Source: Sternotherus odoratus (taxonomy: Eukaryota; Chordata; Testudines; Kinosternidae). From it: a DNA stretch of 64,000 nucleotides. The notes below the pieces were generated by a model. It worked only from the letters and a program-made list of their open reading frames with translations. It was not told where the DNA came from and did not search any database. The stretch covers positions 176,520,920 to 176,584,919 of the forward strand of contig JAVMKO010000002.1 in assembly GCA_032164245.1 (NCBI GenBank), read 5' to 3'. Below are positions 1-11,646 of this stretch, piece by piece (within the stretch, counting starts at the first letter, position 1; each line of letters starts with the position of its first letter). The translations under genes and the position numbers were made by a program.

Positions 1-2158
1 ATCAAGTGTGAACTACACTAGTATGAAGAGATGGGTCACATATAATTTCAGAAGTATTTTTCCATTGACTTGCAAAAAGGGTGTCAGATTTGACTGAGGA
101 CCTCGAGAATTTCATCAGTCATATTACATCTTTTTCTGAGATGGGGAACTCCATTTTTTCCTATTACTATCATTATAGTTTTATTGTTTGTTCTTATTTT
201 ATACTGCAAATATTTCAATCAGAGTTGAGCCAGGAAAGTGGTGCTTGGATGTTACTTAGGTATACTAAATGTTTTGGAATGTGTGTTCGACGGTTAATCA
301 AAGTTCAGGTTTGGATCGGATACCAAAATCTAATGACATTCTTGCAAGATTTTATCCCAAAATGGCAGAATCTTGTAAAATCAGATAATATAGTGAGAGT
401 TCTGCCAGCACAAACAGTAGCGATCACAACACTTTTGACATCTTGGGCTGAAATAAAAGAGTATGGGTGAAATCCTGGCCACATTTTAAGCCAGTGGGAG
501 TTATGTCACTGACATCAATGGATCCAGGATTTCACAACCTGTTCTGAGTTTTCATCCATATCCTCGCCAGCACAGAGGAAAGTCTTTTTCTCTTTTGGAT
601 TTCACCTGGAATCCAATATCTGGGGAGAGGAAATGAACAATATGGATAAAGACAGAGGGACAATCAAAAAAGACTCAAAGGTGCTGGATAGGCACCAGTA
701 CAGTAAAAATGATCTTGGAGTGTGATGTCATTGCAAAAAACAGTCAATTTCAGTTTCATACATATATTGCATATAGAGGAATAATAACATGTAATCATAC
801 CATATTTTATAAACCTGAATAAACATGTTCAGAATGGTCAAGGAAATGTGCACACAGAATATTTTTCAGTCTCCAAGAGGTTAAAACAATCAATCGTGAA
901 TAAAATGAAACCACTGATAAGATTTCAATCAAGTACCTACCATCCTGTCCTACAGACAATCTGAGATTAAAATGCACTAGAAAAATGGCTGGGAGTAAAA
1001 CATTGCAGCACAAACCAACCCCATTTATTTCCTAGCATCACCAGTCAGTGAAAGAAAAACTGTCCCCATAATATTATACTAACAACTAACGCTGCTACCA
1101 TGAGAACCCTACAGTTACCAAGTCCCCTCAGGGACAGTGAATTGTATATTTATAGTTTTAAGCGGGGAAGTGGTTGCCTGGTAGCAGGGATGTTCACACC
1201 TGTTATGAAACGATCTCAGAGAGCCCCAGGAAACACTGACTAAAAACATAATACTAAAAACTATATAATCACTTACACTACATTCATGGACATTCAAGAT
1301 TTCTGCTGATTTTTTTAATTTAAATTCATATTTACATAATTTTGTATGCCTTGTGAATTGTTTTTAAACTTTGCACATATGCCACCATGGTTTTGCTATT
1401 AAGGGGAGAGGGAGGGAGGATCTTTTTAGAGTAGTTTATATTCTGCTTAACGCTGTGCAAGTAGATTTGTAAAGGTAATATGTTCCTGCATATAATCATG
1501 TGTAATCAAATTCCATGCAAGTTCTAAAGCTAGTTCTCAGGGGAAAAGACCATAGTCCAGAAAATTGTACTTAACTGTTGTTAAGCCCTGAAATCACTGT
1601 CTGTACAACTGAATCTGCAATGGATACAAAGATAATACCCTGCGTTATTTTCCTCACAGGTAATAATACCCTCTTCTGGTCTAAGAATGCCTAGGTGTGG
1701 CTCCCATAACTGATCCTTGCCAACTGTCACAATTTCATCATGAGTCATGATATTTCTTGTTTTTTCTTCAAGCTCTGCCTCCTGGAGGCATGTGATTACG
1801 TAAAATCTCAGCTTTTTTTTTTTTTTTTTAAAGTTTCTAGCTGTCAAGGTTGCAAAGGAAAAGGTGTATCCTAAAGACAGAAACCAGAAGGCAACTAAAC
1901 AGAAATGAAAAATATATTTTAAAAAATAAATAATATTTTAAATAGTTTTTTTCAACTCTCAATTTTTAAGCCACTGGGTCTGGCAATATAGCATCATTGC
2001 TCAGTAATAATATGCCTTAACTGGACAACAAAGTCATAGCTGAGTGACATGAGACATCAACATGTACCTCCTCTAAGGAATGAGAGGAGAGGACAGGCCT
2101 GGACTGGAAATTGACTAATTTCTCCTGCACAGTAGTACAGATATGACCAGTAAGTCCA
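1..2158. other. AT-rich non-coding sequence, no gene seen
   Basis: No open frame here resembles a known protein and none has convincing coding character. Around 468-523 is a degraded quasi-palindrome (gtgaaatcctgg ... ccaggatttcac) of a type that recurs in this window. There is a T-run near 1811-1829. The rest looks like unique intergenic or intronic DNA. Confidence 0.6.
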
Positions 2159-3720
2159 CAGAATCATAGAACTGGAAGGGACCTCAAGATGTCATCTAAT
2201 CCAGTCCCCTGCACTTGTGGCAAGACTAATTATCTAGACCATTCCTGACAGGTGTTTGTCTAACCTGCTCTTAAAAATCTCATTGACGGAGATTCTACAA
2301 ACTCCCCAGGCAATTTATTCCAGTGCCTAACCACTCTGATAGCTAGGAAGCTTTTCCTAATGTCCAACTAAACGTCCCTTGTTGCAATTTGAGCCCATTA
2401 CTTTTTTTCCAATCCTCAGAGGTTAAGAAAAACAAATTTCTTCCTCCTCCTTGTAAGAACCTTTTACATGTAAAATTCTTTACATACTTGAAAACTGTTA
2501 TCATGTCCCCTCTCAGTCTAATCAGTGCGGAGTAGAGCAGAAGAATTACTTCTCGTATCTTCCTTACAACACTCCTGCTAATACATCCCAGAAAGATGTT
2601 CACTATTTTTGCAACAGCATTACACTGATGACTCATATTTAACTAGTGGTCCACTATGACCCGCAGGTCCCTTTCCACAGTACTCCTTCCTAGGCAGTCA
2701 TTTCCCATTTTGTATGTGTGAAATTGACTGTTCCTTCCTAAGTGGAGTACTTTACAATTGCTCTTATTGAATTTCCTCCTATTCACTTCAGACCACTTCT
2801 CCAGTTTGTCCAGATCATTTTGATTTTTAATCCTATCCTCCCAAGCACTTGCAACCCCTCCCAGTTTGATATAGTCTGCAAACTTGATAAGTGTATTTTG
2901 TATGCCATTATCTAAATCATTGATTAAGATATTAAACAGAATGGGGCCCAGAACTGATCCTTGCAGAACCCCATTCATTATTCCCTTCCAGCATGACTGT
3001 GAACTACTGATTACTACTCTCTTGGGAATGGTTTTCCAACCAGTTTTGCACCCACCTTATAGCAGCTCCATCTAGGTGCATTTCCCTAGTTTATTTATAA
3101 GAAGGTCATGCTGAACAGTATCAAAAGCTTTACTAATATCAAGATAGACCACGTCTCCCGCTTCCTCCCTATCCACAAGACTTGTCACCCGGTCAAAGAA
3201 AGCTACCGGGTTGGTTTGACACGATTTGTTTTTGGCAAATCCATGCTGACTGTTACTTATCACCTTATTATCTTTTAGATTAATTAATTACTTAATTATT
3301 TGCTCCATTATCTTTCTGGGTACAGAAGTTAAGATGACTGATCTGTAATTCCCCAAGTTGTCCTTATTTCCCTTTTTATAGATGGGCACTGTATTTTCCC
3401 TTTTCCAGTCTTCTGGAATCTCTCCTGTCTTCCATGACCTCTTAACGATAATCGTTAATGGCTCAGATATCTCAGTCAGCTCTGAGTATTCTAGGATGCA
3501 TTTCATCAGGCCCTGATGACCTGAAGACATCTAATTTGTCCAAGTAACCTTTAACTTGTTCTTTCCCTCTTCTGATCCTACCTCATTTTCACTGGCATTC
3601 ACTATGTTAAACGTCCAATCACCGCCAACCTTCTTGGTGAAAACCAAAACAAAAAAAGTCATGAAGCATAGGGTCAGCCAAAACAAAATCATATTTAAAA
3701 TCAGACAACAGATAATACTC
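2159..3720 (-). mobile_element. CR1 LINE, 5'-truncated and decayed
   Basis: The left edge (agaatcatagaactggaag, read on the minus strand) is the typical CR1 3' terminus. The 3' UTR-like part (about 2160-2640) is followed on the minus strand by pieces of the CR1 ORF2 reverse transcriptase in different frames. The 5' boundary is approximate, because similarity fades between 3560 and 3760. CR1 moves by target-primed reverse transcription and usually leaves 5'-truncated copies, as here. No target-site duplication was identified. Confidence 0.88.
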
Positions 3721-3764
3721 CTGAGTTTACGGAGAAAGGTTTCCTTCTCCTTTTGGCTCTTCAA
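2643..3764 (-). pseudogene. CR1 reverse transcriptase remnant (ORF2)
   Basis: Read right to left, consecutive minus-strand frames carry ordered pieces of a non-LTR reverse transcriptase. The 3531-3764 frame is a poorly conserved linker. The 3288-3530 frame has PEDWKRENTVPIYKKGNK. The 3072-3263 frame has DISKAFDTVQHDLL (the AFD catalytic block). The 2643-2978 frame has LQGSVLGPILFNI and then FADYIKLGG. The last motif is normally FADD, so the second catalytic aspartate is replaced by tyrosine (codons near 2871-2882). Frame changes and stops separate the pieces. It is therefore a dead copy with no host function inferred. Confidence 0.88.
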
Positions 3765-3779
3765 GTAAGAGCTTCCCCA

Positions 3780-4660
3780 AGTAACAGCTTATATATTTTA
3801 AAAAAAAGAACAACAAATAATTTTGGTCTGTCAAGCAAAGCTTGAGCAAAAACACATTAGCCCATATTAATTACCCAGTGGTTGGTAACAAGGAACTTCT
3901 TCCAACCAGTAAACAGAGTCCAGAACACCCACACTGACAGACCACTGACTCAGCTACAGGGTACATGAAGAAAATGCATACATGAACCATTCTTACCTAT
4001 CTACCTGAGTTTGTAGATAAGTGCATCTGTGCTGTGCATGCCTTCACTAGTTATGACTCAGCCAGCAGAGAGAGTTGCTTAGCTTCATATTACTAAATGC
4101 AAAGTCCATACTGTTTGATTTCTTCCCTGAGGTCCCCAAATTTTCAAGCAACTTATCGCCAGAATTTTAATCAAATCTGGGAAATAGCTTTGTGCTGATA
4201 ACTGCAGAGAGATGTGCCTTTATCTCCCCATTATTTACATATGCATCCTCTCCAATTTATGCTATTGTATATCATTTGCTAGAGATTGTAACAGTTTCTA
4301 CTGCCTCCTTCTTTCTCTGCCTCTTTAACTAAGAAGAAAATCAGCAACAAGTAAAAGTTCACTTTTAATTATTCTAGGGCAAAGATGTAATTTAATTTAA
4401 ACAATACACCTTTTCTTTCCCAAATCTCCTTTAATTCCTCATAGATATCCGTTGCAGTTTTTCATACACATGAAAACCACTAGGAAGAGCTCAAAACCTC
4501 TTTGCAGTTGAACTCTATTAGCAGGACAAATAACATCTGCCGTCTCATTTTCACCACATATGATGACAGTTAGGTACTGTAAATCCTTCCGCTCTGGCCT
4601 TGATGCCAGCGATATTTGTCCTCCTTGAGTAAATTCTGCTGCTAAGATCATCTTCCTAGT
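3780..4660. other. Non-coding, nothing recognised
   Basis: AT-rich sequence without recognisable repeats, RNA genes or coding frames. The short frames here have no family motifs. Confidence 0.5.
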
Positions 4661-4679
4661 TTATTATTCTGACCTTATC

Positions 4680-4850
4680 ACCCCTTTCTTTTTATCCCTC
4701 CACTGGTTCCCCATCCTTCACCACATCAAATACAGGCACCTTGTCTTTGCCTTTAAGGCCCTTCACCATTTAGCACCATCCTACTTATCAAAGCGACTAG
4801 TTTATCATGCCATCAGTTCCCGCCCACTTCTCCACCAGCACCTCTGCACT
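4680..4850 (+). pseudogene. LINE ORF2 C-terminal fragment (L2/CR1 type)
   Basis: Plus-strand translation from about 4697 gives SLHWFPILHHIKYRHLVFAF and, soon after, KALHHLAPSYLS. This matches the conserved HWLPV...KALxxLAPxYL block at the C-terminal end of L2/L3/CR1-type LINE reverse transcriptases. Only about 50 residues survive, with no catalytic motif, and flanking sequence on both sides has decayed. It is an ancient LINE relic; subfamily cannot be settled by eye. Confidence 0.65.
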
Positions 4851-4942
4851 TTTTTCTATGCTATTATTACACTTGGAAAATTATCACCAAGAAAAATCAC
4901 AAAATCTTTTAATGCAGACTATCATCATGATTTCAACCATGT

Positions 4943-4961
4943 ATGTGTGTGTGTGTGTGTG

Positions 4962-5038
<77 letters not shown>
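4943..5038. repeat. Compound (TG)n(TA)n microsatellite
   Basis: An alternating TG tract (about 4943-4961) leads through a short TATG transition into about 35 uninterrupted TA dinucleotides ending at 5038. Long pure TA tracts are length-unstable and can extrude cruciforms. Confidence 0.97.
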
Positions 5039-5041
<3 letters not shown>

Positions 5042-5770
5042 AGGGAAGTGTGTATAATTTTATATCACATTGAATTTGTTCCTTCTTTTTATTATGCTAT
5101 TTTCTTATGAGGACTTTTGTCATACTGGATATTTTTTTCTTTTCTTCTGAGATTAAAAAAAAAAGATATGCCTCAAGTTAACATGGAGAGCAAATAATGG
5201 GCAGGAATACGTTTTGCAACACAGAAACATAGTTCTAGAAATTCACTGCCGTGTGTTTAAAATGATAGGGATTATCAGCCCTTTTGCGCTTCTGAAATGC
5301 AGGCAAATGAGCTGGAGTGAGAATGATCATAGACAGCATGTAGAGTGCAGTAGCAACAAAACTGAGGTTAATATCGTAAACCAGATTTTTGGCAATGACT
5401 TTAGGAAATGTTTCTGCAAAATGTAGACAACACCATATAAAAATAAACTGCTAAAAGCTATTGCCTCCTTTAAAAATATCAATAAATATGTACAGAAATC
5501 ACCCTAAATTCATGCCCTTTTAAATAACTGCTTATATCATTTACAACTGTTGAAAAAAATAAGGTTAAAAGTAAGGGATACTTCGTGCCTGGAGCTCTCC
5601 TCCCGAAGTCAGAACACACTCAGCCTGAATCTTGTAGGCAGTGCTCAGGGTTGGACACTTGCTCCCATGACTCCATGTGTACGGCAGTCCATCTGCACAC
5701 ATCATGGTACTGGATCAAGACCTCATCCGCATGCAGGAATTACAATGGTATAACTTAAGTGGGTTTTTTA
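5039..5770. other. Non-coding, nothing recognised
   Basis: No coding frame or clear repeat. The sequence is AT-rich and unique-looking up to a DNA-element relic beginning near 5780. Confidence 0.5.
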
Positions 5771-5779
5771 ATTGTTTTA

Positions 5780-5990
5780 GTTAACCTGGATCAAGCGTCT
5801 GTGACCACCCTTACTTTAATTCTATTTAAGAGTGCCTTATTTTGGTCTAGTTTAAATCTGTCCCAATAGATTTGTGCTAAATCAAAATAAGACTTATGTA
5901 ATGTGGACCTGGTTTAACTAAGGTGGTTTAAAATCACATTGTAAATTGAGTTAGTGCCATTTCCTTGTGTGAACAAACACTGTTTGGTTT
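5780..5990. mobile_element. Decayed non-autonomous DNA element (TTTAA-rich MITE)
   Basis: Repeated phrases such as tagtttaaat, ctggtttaac and ggtggtttaaaat resemble the element split by the Penelope insertion at 25.1-26.25 kb. The shared style is runs of GTTTAA/TTAAAC and gtctaca-like ends. Boundaries and superfamily are uncertain. Confidence 0.4.
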
Positions 5991-6089
5991 CTGTGGAGCT
6001 AAGCTGATTTATGCCAGCTGAAGAGCTGGCCTATTTTGATTAATCAGTAGAGGGACTGGTAGTTTGCCTAAAACATTTGAAAGCAAGAA

Positions 6090-6800
6090 TTTTGGAAAGG
6101 TGTAAGGAGCCCTGTAACTGGCTGGCTTGCTCCATGGACTGGAGAGCCTGGGGGCTCAGTCAGCCCTGATTACAGTCTGGATTCCACTTAAGAGAAATCA
6201 GGCATTTCTTGTATAAAAGGAGCCAGCTTTAAGTGCTGAGGGGGCCAAAGTGGGGAAAAGACTGCAGGGAGGCTCCTGGATACGTCTACATTGCAGTAAA
6301 ACACCAGTGGCTGATCTGTGCCAGATGACTCAGCTATAATAGTGCAGGGTAAATGTTCTGGCTTTGGGACCCCATGAGGGGGGGAGGGTCCCACAGCCCA
6401 GGCTTCACTCAGAGCCCGAATATCTACACAGCAATTTTACAGTCCTGCAGTCTGAGCCCCATGAGTTCAAGTCATCTGTCATGGGCCAGCCATGGGTGTT
6501 TTATTTCAGTGTAGACATACCTGAGTGATCAGGAGGCCTCGGGACTCAGCAGGCCAGGTGGGAAGTAAGTGGCCCAGGGAAAACTGCCATAAGGGTAGAG
6601 GATCTGACCTAGTTGTGCAATACAGGGACCTGGGCTGGGACCTAGAGTCAAGACCGGGATGGTGTTCCCCTTCTGTCCCCAGGGAGGGGCCATACAAATC
6701 CTTCATGAGTTTAGCCCAGCAAAGGGGCTATAGACTGAACATGACCTAACAGAAGAAAAGCCCAGAGTGGGTGGAAGCCTTTCGTCTCTGTTAAAGACAG
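6090..6800. mobile_element. LTR-like repeat interrupted by a MITE
   Basis: Before the MITE the segment is GC-richer than its surroundings and contains a TATA-like tataaaagga (about 6212). After the MITE, GC-rich sequence of similar character resumes at 6523. This arrangement resembles an LTR promoter region, but no TG...CA ends or target-site duplication were found. The class is unresolved and the limits are approximate. Confidence 0.35.
6280..6522. mobile_element. Palindromic MITE with gtctaca termini
   Basis: The left end (atacgtctacattgcagtaa) is matched in reverse complement by the right end (ttatttcagtgtagacatac). The arms continue inward: caccagtggctg on the left, and the complement of cagccatgggtg on the right. 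A non-autonomous DNA transposon with long terminal inverted repeats is the natural reading. A hAT relationship is plausible, but a clean 8-bp target duplication was not identified. Confidence 0.7.
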
Positions 6801-6919
6801 TTTTGAATTTGACTTTGGATTATTGTGGCCCCAGAAGGGGTAGACTATAGATTGGCTGGCGGGTTGAGTTACTTGAAAGTGTGGGACGGTCAGTACTCTT
6901 ACATTCATCTTTGTACAAG

Positions 6920-7757
6920 ACTATGATACATTTTGTATAAAGCGTGTTTTGTGAGGGATCATTTGAAAACTCATCATTTGCTGGTTGTTACCGTCCTGGT
7001 AAAACATTGTGGCAACATTGTATGTGAAGTTTCAAGATTCTAGGATATGACTTTACTGAGACTTGCTCCAAGTTTAGAAAAGCAGGCACAAGCCTGTTCC
7101 TCAGAGACAAAAGGCAAACGGATGCCTCAGCCAGGTGTCAACAAAATGAAGGAACGGCCATTCTTTGGCAGAAGGAAGGGTGTGAGCGAGAAATTTACAT
7201 CTGGGCAATGAACAGCTGGAGGTTCCCATGTACACAGACTGGCTGTCGCCTGGAACCCAGCTGGAGGTGATTCTCAAAGAGGAGGAAAAGATATAAAAAT
7301 GAGGAACAGAGGCCTCAAACCACCTCTCTCCCCTCATCGCTACTCACATTTGAAAGACAAAGAAAGCATCATTGAGATCAGGAGAGGTCCTGGCTGAAGG
7401 AATCCAGCCAGACAGCTGTAAGTATGTGATCAGAAAAACATTTTTGCTTTAAGATGACTTATCTTGTTAAGTTAGATATTAGTTTGCATTTTACCTTTTA
7501 TTTCTTTGTAATCAATTCTGACGTTTATGCCTCATTACTTGTAATCACTTATAATCTTTCTTTCTGTGGTTAATAAACTTCTTTTAGTGTTCTATCTAAA
7601 CTAGCGTGTTTGGATTGAAGTATTTGGGAACCTCCACTTGAGGTAACAGGGTTTGGGCACATCATTTTCTGTTAATGAAATGATGGACTTTCTATGAGCT
7701 TATATTGTCCAGGAGGTTGCAGGACAGTGCAAGATACACAGTTCTGGGGACAGGTCT
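6920..7757 (+). mobile_element. LTR-like interspersed repeat, left part
   Basis: The segment contains a TATA-like gatataaaaatg (about 7290), a splice-donor-like ctgtaagtatg (about 7418) and a polyadenylation signal aataaa in ggttaataaacttc (about 7570). The text ggattgaagtatttgggaac downstream is one I associate with a repeat common in turtle genomes. The promoter-to-poly(A) order suggests an LTR or retroelement end. Clean termini were not found, and continuation after the inserted MITE (8608 on) is inferred. Confidence 0.45.
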
Positions 7758-8607
7758 AGGGGTATGTCTTCACTACAGTAGTAGGTCGATTTCCCTTAGG
7801 TCGATTTTTTAAAGCAGACTGTATAGAGTCGATTTTGTGCGTCCCCACTAAGCACAGCAAGTCGGCAGTGTCTGTCCCCACAACTGTGGCAAGCGTCGAC
7901 ATAGGGAGTGTTGCACTGTGGGTAGATATCCCACCGTTCCGGGAGTCCACAGCAGGCACCATTTCGGGGCAGCTGGGCACGGGGGGAGGGCCGGCGCAGA
8001 GCTGCTCGGGCGGGCACGGGGGGTCCGCGGAGCTGCTCGGGCGGGCACGGGGGGTCCGCGGAGCTGCTCGGGCGGGCACGGGGGGGCCGCGGAGCTAGCT
8101 GCTCGGGCGGGCACGGGGGGGCCGCGGAGCTAGCTGCTCGGGCGGGCACGGGGGGGCCGTGGAGCTAGCTGCTCGGGCGGGCACGGGGGGGCCGCGGAGC
8201 TAGCTGCTCGGGCGGGCACGGGGGGGCCGCGGAGCTAGCTGCTCGGGCGGGCACGGGGGGCCGCGGAGCTAGCTGCTCGGGCGGGCACGGGGGGGGGGAG
8301 CCGGCGCGGAGCTGCTCAGGCGGGCACGGTGGGGACACAGAGCTGCTCGGAGTGGTGGCTGGTCCCCTGGGGAGCAAACGGGCATTGTGGAAGGTCGGAG
8401 GCTAGTTGTCACATGCGTCCTCACTAGTTCACAATCGACCCAGAGAGGTCGATTTCAGCGCTACTCCTGTCGTTAGGAAGGAGTACAGAAGTCGATTTTG
8501 AGGTCCCTTTACATAGACTCAAATGGCATGCATGTGAGGACGGGTACATGTTTATATCGACTTAACGTCGCTAAAGTCGACGTTAAGCCGTAGTGGGGAC
8601 CAGCCTT
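7755..8607. mobile_element. Harbinger/hAT-like MITE with internal minisatellite
   Basis: The left end (gggtatgtcttcactacagt) and right end (gtagtggggaccagcct) form imperfect terminal inverted repeats. Several GTCGA/TCGAC-rich blocks (aggtcgattt, cgacttaacgtcg) are arranged symmetrically inside. The same style recurs at 28155-28378 and 53691-53909, so this is a family. Transposase coding is absent; the overlapping open frames come only from the GC-rich tandem repeat. The exact target duplication is uncertain. Confidence 0.7.
7976..8345. repeat. GC-rich minisatellite inside the MITE
   Basis: Roughly ten tandem units contain gctcgggcgggcacgggg. Early units are 31 bp; later ones grow to about 35 bp by gaining an extra gcta. 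The GGGGGG runs give G-quadruplex potential. Absence of stops in several frames yields spurious Pro/Ala/Arg-rich open frames on both strands. Confidence 0.93.
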
Positions 8608-8800
8608 AACACTGAGAACTCTCTGCAACATAATTCAGGTGTGACTGGCACTCATATAATTCAGCTTGGTGCATTTTTTGCATGCTAGAGCCTGTGGGAG
8701 AACAGATCAGGAGTGGCTGTTCTCACAGAGAAGCAGTACAAAAGGCACCCAAGGTTGGAGAGTTCACAGTACACATCTGTTCAACAGTCCAGCATTGCAA
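8608..8800 (+). mobile_element. Possible right part of the interrupted LTR-like repeat
   Basis: Sequence after the MITE (aacactgagaactctctgca ... gcacccaaggttggagag) has the character of the repeat that ended at 7757. A single retroelement split by the MITE is the simplest reading. Support is by resemblance only. Confidence 0.35.
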
Positions 8801-11340
8801 CCCTATATGTTTTCACTAGGGTTTTCACAATGCAAAGGAGGAGATTCTGTGGCCTACAGTTCTTATAGGATGGAATATTTGAAAGCGTTCAGCGTTGGTC
8901 TAACTCTGCTTCCTGTTAAGTCAAATCTAATTCATGGGGAGCACAATTTAGGCCAGAGCATTTTTGAAAATGGCACCCTTAATGTTTTTGAAGACTGCTA
9001 GCACTGATAAAACTGATTTAAAACTTTACTGTTATTTTTAAAAATGACTTTGGAGAATAAATTCATTTTTTTCTAACCTTGGTCTAAATACAAATAGACA
9101 TATCGCCAGCTCCTGAAGCTCATGGAGTTATACCAGCTTACAAGAGCTGAGGATCTGGCTTGAAATGCTCAACATTAATCAAGCGAGCGGGATATCCTCG
9201 AGTGAGACACACTGATCTTTTCACAACAAAAGTCAGTTCAACCCAGGGACACAAACCAAAAAACTGCTACCGAAGAACAAAATAAAATGAACTTGTCTAT
9301 AAATAGCCTCTGGTTCAGCAAAACCTTCGGTGGACAACAATGAGGTATTAAGTGGCAAACTTAAAGTAACTCACTCTAATTAGATTTAGGCTACTACTTA
9401 AAGAAAGTTTTGACTTGACACTAATAACTAATTTTACCTTCCGTGTTCAGTGCAAGCTGATTACAGTTGATTAAGTACGTAATCTGTTGGCTGTGACATG
9501 ACTGTTGTCTTAAAAACTGCATTATTCATTTTGCTGCAGCTGCAAATTTCTTTCTAACAGAAATGCTCAGCACACTGCAAGCTATTCTGTAACCCATATT
9601 TTATGGGGGGGAACTTTGGGTTAGAAGGTGATCACTTAAGCTCTTCTACAAATTCACTGCTGATCATAGATTTCAAAAAAATATTGGTACTATTCATTAT
9701 GGGTCTGATCCTGAGATGTGAGGAACATCTTCAGTTTCAGGGCATATGTTCTCAGAAGGAGAGAGAGCGATCCAGCAGATTCAAGTGTCTGAAAGTTCCC
9801 AGTAAATAATTCTATCTGAACACAAGGATACAAATAAAAGTTATAAAACTCTTACCCTTGAGTTGATACATACTTTAGTTCCAAAGGGGTCCAGTGAATA
9901 AAATATTAAGATTTTTCACCCACATACCCCTCTTCATTCAGACCACCTTCCCTCTCAGTCCTAGCTATATGAACAAAGATCATGGCAGGACAATACAAAA
10001 GGCAGTTTGGGATATTTATAGTAATTTGGTGGGGTTGACAAAGAAATATCCTACAAGGCCAGATTGTGATACCCTCACTCACTAGTACCATACACCAAAA
10101 AGGTCCCATTGACTGAACAGGAGTAAGGGAATATGGCCCCAGTGTTTTCCCTGTTTAACACACATTTGCTATATACATCTATTTGAATGTTGTTGTGATT
10201 AGTTAGCTAGTACCATCCTAGAATAGGTGAATGGTAGTAACATGTACTTTTATTTAGAGAAGGGGGGGCAAAATCTCTCTAAATTCCTGTGTAAATGAGA
10301 TCTTCAATTGTTGCATTCAGTGTAACGAGGTAAGACGTTGGCCCAAAATTTACATTCTAAAACTGAAGAGTCAAAATAAAATAAATTGGAAAACAATCAT
10401 CTAGACAACCCTCCCTCGCCACATATATTTCTCTTTTGAAAGACACAGTAAATGAGATCTCATTGAAAATTCATAAATGTAGCAACTGTTCTATAACACG
10501 GAGCCTATAAAGAATATGTATTAAAAGAATCTTCATTGTATACTAACAAATTCAAACATGACATTTGACAATCATGTCTTTGTCCATGACAGCTTGAAAA
10601 CGGAAAAAGATTTGAGACTTTCCGAAAACCAGGAATCAGACTGTTTTGTTATATTCAGGGTTTTTATAAGTAAAAATCCCCTCCCTCCATACACACTTCT
10701 TCATTATACAATGAATGACAGGCCTTTTAAATTATTCTTAAAGTAACTGATTGTCCCTGTTGGAGAGGCTCTAGTAAAATTGTCATCAGGCAGATTTTCT
10801 GGGTGATTTCTTCATGGCTAGTGATCAGCACTTTGATTTTGTAGTTTGTTGCAGGAAAATGTTCCTCTTAGAATCTGTTAGTCTCCTGTCTGTCCATTTG
10901 CAGTAACTGGCTTATTTTGGGATACTCTCTGTATATTTACATAGCATAAAGTCAATGTCAGTTCCCAATGTAAGTCAGTGACATTGTGCCTGCTCTCACC
11001 GAGGACTCTGGCATCTGAATGGGTCAGAGAGGGAACATGAAGATCACTTTGATGGAAAAGCTGTTCTCAGAACCTCTTACTAGAACACTGAATTTCTCAA
11101 GGCCAGAGATCTTCCCCCTAAAGTAAATTCAGGAGTAGGGTCTTGGCAGAGGGAAGTCCCCATGGGAGAATTTGAAGCATTCACATTTCCAAGGGGGCCT
11201 CAGCAGGCCAGCATAGCCCCGAAGTGCATGTAGCTGGTTGGGAATTTGTCAACTTTTTTTTTTTTGGTTGGAAAATGCAGATTTGTCAGGAAAAGTTACT
11301 CAGGTCCAGGATGGAATGTCTGACCAATGCCACAGAGAAA
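8800..11340. other. Mostly unique AT-rich non-coding sequence
   Basis: No coding frame with family motifs was found. A short palindromic-repeat fragment lies near 9105-9160 (catggagttataccagctta ... gctgaggatctggc). Nothing else was recognised. Confidence 0.5.
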
Positions 11341-11450
11341 CAGCAAGATGCCAGAACAGCCAATCGCTCGGTGATTAGGGCACTCACCAGGGAGGTAGGA
11401 TACCAGGATTCAAGTCCCTGCTCAGAATCAGATAGAGCAGGGTGAACAGC
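11340..11450 (+). mobile_element. tRNA-derived SINE fragment
   Basis: The segment has an A-box-like tgattagggcac (about 11371) and a B-box-like gattcaagtcc (11407-11417), spaced as in a tRNA-type RNA polymerase III promoter. It lacks cloverleaf integrity, so it is a SINE relic rather than a functional tRNA gene. The 3' end is indistinct. Confidence 0.6.
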
Positions 11451-11646
11451 AGCCTTATTGAAGCAGCACATCCCCATTAGCAGACTATGGAACTGTAGTC
11501 ATAAATTAAACATATTTTGTGGTAGAAAACATGAGGAAGATAGTGGTGGCAATGCAGCCTGCCCTCTAGGCTTTAGCAAACCTGTTCCACAGTTCATATT
11601 CTATATGCTCACACATATGCTTGTGCCTGCGTGTGTTTGTGTTACT

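Noticed and set aside
7756..8377. Overlapping Pro/Ala/Arg-rich frames on both strands
   Set aside because: They are the readout of a GC-rich minisatellite whose units lack stops; all frames give repetitive peptides.
8666..9001. 111-codon plus-strand frame after the MITE
   Set aside because: Its first part lies in a probable LTR-like repeat and the rest has no recognisable motif.
11361..11430. Possible functional tRNA gene
   Set aside because: A- and B-box-like sequences exist but the cloverleaf cannot be formed; a SINE relic explains it better.
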